Below, in pieces: positions 1 through 11,600 of a stretch of DNA of 64,000 nucleotides. The stretch comes from Proteromonas lacertae (taxonomy: Eukaryota; Sar; Bigyra; Opalinata; Proteromonadidae). The position numbers and the translations under genes are program-made. Location: the NCBI GenBank assembly GCA_002245135.1, contig NGBS01000614.1, positions 1 through 64,000 of the forward strand. Direction: 5' to 3'. The notes below the pieces were generated by a model. It had not been told where the DNA came from. It did not search any database and saw only the letters and a list, made by a program, of their open reading frames with translations. Positions within the stretch are counted from its first letter, which is position 1. Each line of letters begins with the position of its first letter.

Positions 1-54
1 AAAGTTCTAGTGATGAAATGAAAGTTCTAGTGATGAGGTTTTAGTGATGAAGGA
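1..54. repeat. Short tandem repeat, about 20-nt unit
   Basis: Two near-identical 20-nt units (1-20 and 21-40) share AAAGTTCTAGTGATGA. A shortened third copy of the TTAGTGATGA core follows at about 41-50. The array is cut by the window edge, so its full length cannot be seen. No coding function is evident. Confidence 0.55.
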
Positions 55-413
55 TCTCAAAGCCCTTACTTTTAAGGCTATTATTATAATGAAATATTAT
101 TGTTTGTTATTGTTATAAGATAATAATACAATTATGAAAAGAATAAATATTTTTATAGCGTTTAATATCCCTAAAATCGCACAAAATATAAAAATTCAAA
201 TAAAATAATTGAAAAGGGCAAATTGTACCCTTTTCTATTTTTAGATAGTATAAAGGACGCCTTTCAATTTTTGCCGGGACATGCCCTTGTCCCGCCACTG
301 CCCTGTCCCTTTATTATTCAACCCAGATGTTATTTAAATAAAACAACAATCACTCAAAAATAAAAAGAAATGGCTTTATTAATAAACTATTAATAATAGT
401 TTTTATCATTATT
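55..413. other. Intergenic stretch with hairpin cluster
   Basis: No credible gene was found. Three perfect inverted repeats lie close together: GAAAAGGG/CCCTTTTC (211-218 with 228-235), AAAGG/CCTTT (252-256 with 260-264) and CGGGACA/TGTCCCG (275-281 with 288-294). The last sits in a short island far richer in G+C than its surroundings (about 270-310), which also carries the near-duplicate words TGCCCTTGTCCC and TGCCCTGTCCC. It could be the remnant of a small mobile element or a structured RNA; neither is shown. Confidence 0.4.
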
Positions 414-1604
414 TTAATTATTTGCAGGTAATGGATTGGGATTTACATTTGCATATTTCTTAGGATCAAACTCACCAATGTGATCTCTTTCATCACTAAC
501 AGTAAAACCAACATTATAACGACTTCTTCTCAATATATCAGCTGTGTTTTTACTAATATGAACTGGAACTCCTTTTGGAAATACAGTATTTTCATCAAAC
601 ACAAATTCATCTAAATTATCAATATTACCGTTATAAATAGCAACTTGTTGATAATCTTCCTCAAATTCATCTAATGGTAATTTGAATATTCTTACCACTT
701 TAGAATATAAATTAGCTCCACTAGTTTTTCTTGATATTCTGGTTCTAATTCTACTTTCTTTGCACTTACTACATTGTAGTGATGGAAACCAGCGTGATAC
801 ATCATATGTCGGAAATCGTGGAAGTATAATGCACCTGCTACACCTTCATCGTAAAGTAACGAATCTTTTTTAGCTGAAACTGGCAATCTTCTATCACAGA
901 AAAACTCTGAAATATAACATTTCTGCTCCTGGTTTTAAGATTCGATGAATTTCTTCAAATACTACGTCTTTTGATGTTGCTATATATAATCATATATATT
1001 TATATAAATACATAAGTTTAATGAACAGTTAGATGTTACAACATCAAGTTGGTTTGCTATAATTAATCCGGCTAAACTTTCTAAATATCCTTTACGAAAT
1101 TGCACATTTGATATTTTATATCCAAATTGTTTCATTAACTCAGACTTATGAGATTTTGCTAAATCAATCAATTCACTGGTCATATCAACACCAAATACTC
1201 TACCATGCTTACCAACCAATTGCGACATCGTATAAACATCTCTACCAGCTCCACAACCTAGATCCAAACAATAACAGTGTTCCTATTGGATATATTAAAA
1301 ACAGTAGTTAATACAAGTAAAGGTGGAATTGAATAACCACAACTATAACTTCTATCAATAATGTCTTTTGGGATATTGGCTAAATATGGTTTTAGACGTT
1401 TTTCATTATTCTTAGTGTATGAGAAACTATTGCCGATAAATTCTCCAATATTATCGACTTTTTTGGTATAAAAGTTCTGGACCTACACCAAAAATAGTAG
1501 AGATGTTATACTTGTTTATGAATTTTATCTGCATTTATAGGGTGTGCAAATGATCGTGTTAATTTAGGAGTTATTCTCTTAAATGATCGAAGACAAGCAA
1601 GCAT
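414..1604 (-). CDS. AS3MT: Arsenite methyltransferase-like protein (AS3MT/ArsM family)
   Basis: SAM-dependent methyltransferase of the family that methylates arsenite. Three introns (1483-1511, 1283-1314, 980-1011; 29, 32, 32 nt) give about 366 residues, close to the usual 375. Motif I is LDLGCGAGRDVY, followed by GVDMT, SNCSLNL and the family's C-terminal segment VVRIFKL...AIYNGNI. The first residues (MLACLRSFKRITPKLTRSF) are basic, lack acidic residues and look like a mitochondrial presequence. Of the three arsenic-binding cysteines of the family, two are visible (YSCGY and SNCSL); the third, normally in GECLAGALY, is replaced (DEGVAGALY). Two frame changes are not explained by introns, near 905-921 and at an A5 run near 718-728, so this is either a decaying gene or carries sequence errors. 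The ATG at 1604 is the only good start. XPO7 lies 138 bp upstream on the same strand. Confidence 0.82.
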
Positions 1605-1742
1605 CTTTAAAAATTCAGATTATTTTTTAAAAATAAAGCCGTTTCATATCTTTTCATTTTTTTCATTTTATCAACACATACAACATTTAATAAGAAATAA
1701 AGAAGTTTATTTTCCATTTCTCACTTATATCTTCAACATTTT

Positions 1743-4700
1743 CTATAACAATATAAATGGTATAAAATTATTCATTTCAAGATATTGTCTTACTTCATTT
1801 CTAAATTGAGTGGCTCTTTGAGTAAATCTTTCAATTGTACTACCATCTAGTTTAGGTTCTAGTTTATCAACTAACCTAGCAAAAGCTCCATCTAATTTTA
1901 ATTGATTTTCTTGATTCTGAGTCGATTTTATATGTACAACACACATAGATAATGCATTCTTGTTAATAAGTATAATAGGTAATCACTCTAGATATCTGCC
2001 ATTGACCTTTTAAATCATTATCTAATAACAACAGCAACAATAGTGTGTATAACAATCTAATAAAATAAAAATATAAAAATATATATACGTTGCCCAAACA
2101 TTTGAATCCCAAGGAAGTAATTGTCTAAAATATATCATTTCAGAACTTGTTTTGTTAATATTATTTATAATAATAAGTAACAAAATGAGTTAATGAAATA
2201 TAACCAGCTGATGAAATATTAAAATTCGATGACTTTATAGCTAATTGAATTTGATCTAAAATATTACCAAATTTGTCCATCTAAATATAAGAATGTATTT
2301 AAATGGCTATGCATTAATAATTCATAGAAATAACTGTATTATATGCTGATTTTGGATATTCCAACATCACACTGAATGGAACAGAAAAAATAAGTTGAAA
2401 TGCAGTTTTGATAGTATTTCAAAGCAATTATCATTGTAAAGGGCAAATACACCAAATTGGTATATTCTCTGATAAGTATTGTTTAATATTTCCAAATATA
2501 ATTTTATACCTTTTAAATAGAGGGCTTGATCAGACTATATATATTAATTAATAATAATAATAATAATATAAATTATATACTGGATCTTCTGAATACTTAA
2601 ATGATAATAAATTATTACCGAAATTAGTAATCACTACTGAAATATTCTTGAATAATATAATACCATTGGCACTACATGCTTTGAAGGTAATTCTGTTTTG
2701 TTTATTATTACAGAATTCTGATAGGAACTTTAATAATGGAGATAGTATGTCTAATGAAGTTATATTTAATAAAGCGATTTTTTGAAACAGTGGGAAAAAT
2801 GGAATTCTATAAATATTATAAGAATCAATATAATAACTATACATTAATTCAAATAGTGGTGTATATTGTGATGATGTTGAAGTGGCTGATATAATTCCTC
2901 TTAGATCTAATAAAACACCAATCATTATATTCTATTAAATATCATTATAATAACATAAAAACAATAATATATATATACTTTTAATGAATGATTACTCAAA
3001 TCAGCTACATTAGATAGATTCGTTAATGTTTCAATAATTGGCTTTAAAAATATATCAAAAGAATTAGGGTTCTTATCAGTAAATATCAACTTAGTGAGTG
3101 TCGTATAATATAATGTTCTATATTTGAAATTAGCAGGATAATTCAAAAACACGAAACTTTGAGCGACATGATTATTGATGATATCTTTTACAGGATCTAA
3201 ACTCAATAACACTTTATCAATTAAACAAACAACAGTAAAATCCATAAAGGTTATTATTGACTCTTTAATAATTGAAGGATTATCATACCAATATTGTAAG
3301 TTATGTTTTATTTTGTTCATTATTAATGTCAGTACATTTGCACTATCTCCATGACCCATTCGTTCATAAATATCTTTCTTTGGAGTACTTAATAAACCGT
3401 ATGAATATTGATCTATAATATAAGCTTGACGGAATCTTTGAATGAAAGCTAATAAGGAAAGTTCTAAACGAAAATCTGCTCGTGTTTGACCATGCTAAAT
3501 ATAATATAATATAATATAATAATTATATACTGATAAATCTAATTGATAATCTAACTTCTCCAATAAATCAAATACCTTCCTTGATAAATCAGCATCTATA
3601 TCTTCCTGACCCATTGATAGTTGCATTTCAACATATGATTGGCTGGTTAGTATATTTGCAATCATATTGACAAGCCAAGCTAATTTACTTTCTATTATTT
3701 TCAGTTTGTTTAAGTTGTCTTGACTATTCACTGCTGCTAGTTGTCTTAATATTTCATCATACTGGAGTGATAATGGATTAAATTCTGAGAGTATATTTTT
3801 TGACGTTTCTTTATATTTGTATCTAAATATTGATGGTATTTGTTTCATTTCTGCTGCTACTAATTCCACATTTCCTAATAATTCATTATTACTACTTGCT
3901 TCATCAATAGAATTGACACTATTCAATCTACTTTGAATATAAGCAACAACAATCTATAGAATTATAATTAAGAATATCAAAATATACTTTTGGTATAAAA
4001 CGATCTAAATGTGTTTCTGGAACTTCATCTATATTTGATTTTAATACAGGAACAGCTGCAATTAGACGATTCCATAGCATTAACAAGTACTGAATACCAT
4101 TGTCACATGACTATATAATAATAATAATAATAATAATATATACTTCACCTTGTTGTAGACTTTTAATAGTAAATTCAGCAACTAATGAAATCCATTGATA
4201 ATAATCAGGTAATGAGACTAAATCAGATAATTGGTAATTACTCTATAATAATATAATAATAATATATAATATACTTTTAATCTTCCTAACAATCTACACA
4301 ACATATGATATGTATTTTCATCATTTAATCCTTTTTCAGATGTAATTATATTGCCTAATATATTATAATATATATTATAATATAATATATATATATATAT
4401 ACATATCATTTTCATTATTCCAGATAAGAATGTTGTTCTACTTTCAGCATCAGCAAACAATGTCCTTCTGATAGATACAAAATATACTAAACACTCCAAC
4501 ACTTCACAGGTTATTGGTGGATCATAATGGTCATATAAATCGACAAATATATTCATCGTTGATTGATCTTGCACTATTGTACGCCATGATATTGGAGCAT
4601 ATACTGCATTTGTCTCCATGCCTGTCTCATCTGGGTTTGTACCAATAAAATCAAATGATAAACATTGAATAACTAATGTTAAGGCTTTTGAGACCAATAA

Positions 4701-5389
4701 TATTCGTTTTTGATCATCTGTTATTTCAATTTCATTTCTTTCAATGGTTTGAAGAGTTTGAATTGACTTTTCAAAAATATCTCTTAAATGCAATTCTCTA
4801 AAATAATATGCGATTTTTCTAGACTCTGATTTATTTACATTACTATTGTTTATTTCACTTACTAACTCGTTATAAAGTTCTAAACCAATAATATTGTGAT
4901 TTACATCTCCATTAAGGAACTTTTCTATTTCACTTATTGATACTCTACTCTCACTATCACTTAACCATCCCAGTTTTATTATACGACAATATAATTTGAT
5001 TAATGAACTACGAACATGAGGAAGTAAAGATGCTGTGTAATTAGCGAGATATTCTATTATGTATTTTCCTATTTGATAATACCGATGTACTATATTTATA
5101 CTTATATCTTGTTTCTGTACATTCTGGAAACTAGTCCAATTATCTGTAATTAGTTGAGTTAAAGCATTACTTGCCAATGTAACTGCATAATGATTTTTTG
5201 ATTTATTCAATATCATCCTAGTTTATAATAACTTGCAATAACATACTGACATGTTGGTATAAAGCCAGTAGAGCTACACATTTTCATCAATATTTTTTGT
5301 GCTTCATTCTTATCATCATAACTTGGAGATGTGTACAGTTTCATACACAATTCCTCAAAGAAACACAACTTCTGTTCTTCTGTTGACAT
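1743..5389 (-). CDS. XPO7: Exportin-7 (RanBP16), nuclear transport receptor
   Basis: Importin-beta/karyopherin superfamily HEAT-repeat protein that carries cargo through nuclear pores with Ran. Nine introns (5218-5246, 4355-4402, 4243-4274, 4111-4143, 3954-3987, 3495-3530, 2932-2978, 2535-2580, 2057-2088) give about 1,100 residues, against 1,087 in human. The order of exportin-7 landmarks is kept end to end: FEELCMKLY, KLGWL, SFDFIGTNPDE, SWRTIVQD, YHMLCRLLGRLK, AWLVNMIANIL, LRGI, NGIILF, LIFSVPF and the C-terminal FRNEVRQYLE. Five frame breaks without splice signals lie in the 3' third (near 2405, 2340, 2278, 2165 and 1985); homology continues across each, and the 2340/2278 pair compensates. 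The first ATG (5389) is followed by the family N-terminus. The giant gene's stop lies 258 bp upstream, same strand. Confidence 0.9.
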
Positions 5390-5647
5390 GCTTGACTGAA
5401 ACAAAAATATGGACAATGATACTATGTATATTCGGTATTCTTATATTATTAATATCACAGAATAACTTTAAATGAAGATTAGAAAATATGAAAAAAGTGG
5501 TTAATGAAAAACTTTTCAAAACCCCAATTTAAACAATTTAAATATCTTTTTACATACGAATGCTCTTAATAAATGTCTTATTTAATCAACCACAGAAACA
5601 AAAATGAAGATAATGAAAATGAATTAAATCGTTAAATTTGTTGTTAT

Positions 5648-8600
5648 TTATTCATCTTTGTATAAATCTACTACTAAACGATTTCCATTTTCATCTCTTT
5701 CACATGGTAATAATGTACCAATCTTATTCTCAGCAAATACTCTGAAATAATACTTCACACCATTATTCAATTTAATCTTCAATTCTTTAGTTTCAATTCC
5801 ATCTACATCAACTAATGGTTGTGGTAAATTCACTGAAACAATATCTCTAAAATCACTGTAAGTACTATAGTCAATCTTATAATTAGTTATGAATGAACCA
5901 CCATCAGCTTCTGTTCCTTTACCCATTATATTTGGACATTCTCTATTATTACTAAAGCACTTCAATCCATGGAATGGAATAAATGGCGGTTTTATTGTTA
6001 TTGTCACTTCTCTATTTTTTCTACTTAAACTAACTCTTGGAATTCCTGGTGGACTTAATTTTGGTATTGTTCCATAAGGTTTTGTGAATACTGCTACACC
6101 ATATCCTTCTTCATTCATTGCACTGATTCTAATATAATATGTCTCATTTGGTTTTAATCCTACTAAAGTGTAATAGTAACTATTATCATCTTTGTCAATA
6201 TCAGTTGCATTTATTTCTACATACATTATTTCATCATAATTGCTGAATAATTGATCGGTTGTATATTCAATCTTGTAGACTGTTATATTATCACCTCCAT
6301 TGTCTATTGGTTCTTTCCACGATAATGTGATTGTTGTATTGGATGTAATTCCTACATTGATATAAGTTGGACCAGATGGAGTAGCTATAAAATAATAATA
6401 ATATATAATATATTTATACTTCTTGGATGTAAATATTCTGGTGAAGTTTCAGCTGGTTTTGAATAACCCAATTCATTTCTAGCATATATTCTAACATAAT
6501 AATCTTTACCTTTCTCCAAGTGTCTTAAAACATCAACATAATTTGGATTTACTTTCTGTATATGCAATCTTCTGTAAATTATTGAACTATTGAATTTAAC
6601 ACCATATAATGTCTTTGGATTGGAAATATTACTATTAAAATCAGGACTTGGATCTATTTCCATTAAATATTCCAATATTTCACTACCTCCATCATCGATT
6701 GGTGGATAGTAACTAATTCTTAACTCTGTATCTGAATATACTTCTAATTTCACTGATGTTGGACTGTCTGGTAAGGCAATTGCTGATAGTGGTAATTCTG
6801 CATAAGTTGGATAACTATAACCCATCTTATTATAGGCTTTTACTCTGGCATAATAACTGGTAATATTGAGATCTAATATGATGAAGTCTCCTGTACATCT
6901 TGTGAAGTATTTTGGTGTATTTGGGAATGGTATTAATGTTAGTAATTTACTGTTTGTACTATTATTGGATATTTCTACTGTTATATTCACTGTTTTCTTA
7001 AATGTAATGTAATAATAATAGTTATTACTATCTTCATATCTTTTTACTTCAACATTCTCTATGAATTTGTATAATTTATTCTCAAATTCTGTTTCTACTG
7101 ATCCTTTATTATTACCATTTGGATTATATGAATCTAAATAACTCTCTTCTGTAGATTGTATCAACATATCTGTATCAAATTCTACATTATATACTTTATC
7201 ATTTTCATTATCAATTATTTCCATTTCTATTCTATCTGTATAATTCTTTGGTACTGTCAATGAATACATATTCCAAATATTATATTTTGGACAACCAACA
7301 TGATTTGTATAATAACTCATATTATATTTAACATCATCATCATCATTATCATTACTCAATATTACTGGATATGTCAATACATTATTAAACTCAGGATTCT
7401 TATCTAATTCTATTTCATATTTAATAATACCAGCACCACCATCATATTCTGATTCTTCATAATGAATTCCTAAAGTTCCTTTCTTTGGTCCGTGTAATAA
7501 ATAAACATTTCGAGGAGGTGTTGATATTCTCATTTCATTCTCATGATTCACTATTTCAGAGGCAATTCCTATTCCATTTTCATTTACTCCTATGATTCTG
7601 TATGAATAGATTAATTCAGGTAATATATCACTTAATTCATAATAGGTGGATGTTATATTACTTACTATTGAATAATTGTATGGAATTGCATATGGTTCTG
7701 TTGTTATTATTGTATTGGAGTTGTTGTAGTAATTAGGCCAGTCATACCATTCATTCTTATCACTATTTGTAGTATTTAAGAACTCATTATCTAATGTGAA
7801 TGATTTATCTCCTAATTCATAAATTGATTCGAATTTTATTGAATATACACAATTTAATTTATCATCCCCTTTTTTATCTATTTGTTTTACACTAATTGTG
7901 ATTGCACCCAAGTTAAATTCTTCTAATTCATTCTCCAATGATTTGGCTGATTCTTCACAATTATTAAAGTATATATAATTGGTATAATTCTCTTCATATT
8001 TCACTCTATAAAATCCATTCATTACTCCACTAATATCTAATAATGTAACTGGCTTATGACCGTTGATTTCAGATCCTTTAACTATTGTATTAACTCTACA
8101 ATTTCTTTCATCATTTATCTTAATTATTGGTATTGGCCCATCTACAGCTGTATCATTGACAAATGTTATATTATATATGATTGATCTATCAGTTTCATTT
8201 ATATATCTACTAACTTCATTATTATTAAACTTTCCATCATTCATTAACAAATACCTCAATTCATATGGATTTTCTTTTGTTACATCTAATACAATATCAT
8301 AAGATGTTGTTAAATCAGGATGTTGTAATGTTAAAATCACTTCTTCTACATCACTTTCACATATTATTTGTTGTACAGTTGATACTGGTTCAGTTCTCCA
8401 ATATTCTAATATATAATATTCAATTTCACTTCCACTATTATCAGCGTCAGACCAACTAACATTCACAGCTGATACTGTTGATATATCATCATAAGGTAAG
8501 GAATTCACATATAATATAGGAGTAGCTTTAGCTATATGACTTGGTATTAATGATACTGGTCTTGATATATTATATTCACTACACATTTCTATATTACTTT

Positions 8601-11600
8601 CACCTGTACAAACTCTTGATTTGAAGTAATATTCAATACCTTGTTTAAGATTAGGTACAAATGTCTGATATGTTCCATTCTGAGCTATTGGTATTATTGA
8701 TTTTACATCGGTATTATTATAAGATAATGAATTACTAAAATCACTATTTTCACTGTATAATACTTCTACTTTTGTGAAAGGTAAACCACCATATCTGTCA
8801 GGTAATTCAACCATTGCTATTATAGTCGTTTCATTATGTGAATATAATCTTACATCTCTTGGTGGTCTTGGATTCTGATATTGTGGTCTAACTGGTCCTG
8901 AGTAAACCCAATTTGAGTTGTCTAGTGGAATTCCTGTATGACTTATTACTTCATAAGGTACTTCATTATTGGCTCTTATTCTGGCATAATAGGAAATATT
9001 CGAAACAATTTCTGGGAATATGAAATTGAATGGTAAACCATACCAATCATTAGGATAGAATGTATAATTACCAACTATTTTTGTACTATCATTGAAGTAT
9101 TCATCTGTACTTAATTCTATTGTGTAATTGGTTATGTTTGAACCTCCATTAAAGAGCGGTGGTTCCCATAATACTTCTAATGTAACATTGTCAAATGCCT
9201 TTAATATAAATTCAGTACAATTATCTGGAATACCCATTGGAATTGCTACAATTTCTTCACTTTCACCTTCTCCTTCTGAATTGACTGGTTTTACTTCAAC
9301 AATATATGGATCACCTGCTGTTAGATTCTTTATATAAATACATCTATCACAATCTTGTCCTGTTATTCTGACTGTAGCTTTATTCTTCAAATGATCAAAA
9401 GCTGTATTGATGAAATTATAATATTTATTATCTGGAACAGCTATAAATGTAACTGAATAGGTAATCTTTTTATTTTCTTCTATTTCTTTTGTCACTTTTA
9501 CTACATCAATAGATTCTAATGATTCTAATTTGTCTCTAAATTCATAGGCAGAAATATTCCATGAATTCTTTAATATATCACTTCCATATTCTAATATTAT
9601 ATAATTATCATTATCATCATATTTTTCAAATCCTTCTGTATCTTCTATTATAATATGTTGTATTCTATATATAAAGTCTGTGTCATTAACAATCATCATC
9701 TCTGTTTCTTTTGTCACATTATTTGTGTAGTATATATGATATTCTTTAATATAATCACCATGATCACTGTCTGGATATTTGAATGAAACTGTCAACTCAT
9801 ATGGATTTGGATTACTGCCTTTTAATATTTCAGATACATAAACTGTAGCTGATATATTGTACAAATTACTGCTGTTACTTGTCAATAATGGAACATCAGC
9901 TGGTAATTGATTCATATCTTTGAATGTTATTGTATAATATTGACCATTTTCAGTGTCAAATTTGGTAATATTGGAAATATCAATTGCATATATTCCTTCT
10001 ACATCTTCTAATATCTTACGAACTTCATCAGCTGTTACATTAAACACAATTTCATCACTTTCACTTTCTCCATTATAGATTAATGTATAATTACCACTTA
10101 AATCATTTCCTTTTCTCTCTTCTTTGTATGTATAAGATACATTAACACCATATAGTTTATTAAATATGATTAAATCAGGAACATCTCCAGTGTAACCTAT
10201 ATATTCAATATACCATTTATATCCTTTCTCATCTGATGGTTCTGATCTATTAACAATCATATATCCTAAATCACCAAAACAATCAATCAAGGCTTTAGGT
10301 TCAGCTTGTGATGAAAATGTACAGTTATGGTAATTTCCTTCTTTATCAACCTAATGATAATTCTAATTCTCCATATATCTCATTTCCATCTCTACTTGTA
10401 AAGGTTTGACAATAAGTTTGTCCAATTATTTCAGTTTCACATTCTATTTGTGGAATATTTCCTGGTTTATCTAAATAATAAATTGTCCAATAATATCCTT
10501 TTTCTATATCCATAATACTTCGTAATACATTTAATCTTCCCATATGTGGTATAAATTCTAATTGATATTTCATTTCTTCACCTGTTATGTTGGGTAATAA
10601 ATAAATATTTGATTTGTTATGATTTATATTGATCACTGTCTTTTCTAAATCTAAATTGGTATTATCATCTTTATTATCTCTTTCTACTGCATATGTCAAG
10701 TCTAATAAATCATTGATTTGATATTAATATATATTCAATATCATTAGTTGAATGTGTTTCTTTAAATATTGTTAAATTCTCACTCTTTGCTATATTCATA
10801 AATGAATTATCATTAATTTCTATAGTTTCATCTATTTCATTATCATCAAATGTAATATTCAATGAAATCTTACCTCTTGGAACTTCATTTTCATATTTAC
10901 TAACTAAATGTAATCTAATTATAACATCACTGGTTGAAACACTATATAATTCACCATCTAATCCTTCTACTAATGGATATTTCAATACAAATGGTGAGGT
11001 TGGAATTTCATGTTTTGCCATTGTATGAACTACTTGGATTTCTCTTACTGTATCTGCAAATGTTTCAATAGATTGTATTTCTGTAACATGTTTTGCTGCT
11101 GTTAATACTTGTTGAATTTCATTCACATGTTTGGCTCGAGTTATTTCAACATTATTTAATATATCTGATGGTGATTTTATTACAATACTTTCAACATTCG
11201 ATGAATTACTAATATATCTATTTCTATCATCATCTTCACTAAATGCAAACATTCTAACGTAATTCTTATATCCGTTGATCATTTCTCCTACTATTTCACT
11301 TGTTGGGAAAGTTCCACTGTGAACTTTATATCCAATTCCATTAATATGTTCTAATGGTGAATATGCTGTTATTTCATTCAAATTACCTAAGTTAGTAGTA
11401 AATATAATTGGATATCTTAAACCATTTCTTACATAAATTGAAAGATTCTCATAATTAGTAGAAGCTTGATAAGGTTTGTCTAATGTTAATTTATTACCGT
11501 TCATTTCAGTGATATGATATATTGGATTATATCTATAAATTGGAATATCTTTACTTCTTGTTATTAATGGAGCTAAATAGTGTGATCTTAATGGAATATA

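Noticed and set aside
113-298. 61-codon minus-strand ORF at the left end
   Set aside because: Its sequence runs through the hairpin cluster and shows no protein-like pattern.
1283-1314. Frameshift in the AS3MT gene before LDLGCGAG
   Set aside because: A 32-nt GTATTA...AATAG intron joins the exons in frame and restores PPLLEHCYCLDLGCGAG, so no break is needed here.
2283-2336. A 54-nt intron in XPO7
   Set aside because: GT...AG ends and phase fit, but the segment reads YFYELLMHSHLNTFLYLD in another frame, matching exportin-7, so it is coding with two compensating shifts.
5218-5246. Frameshift near the start of XPO7
   Set aside because: A 29-nt GTATGT...AACTAG intron gives PTCQ-MILNK, which aligns with exportin-7 without a gap.
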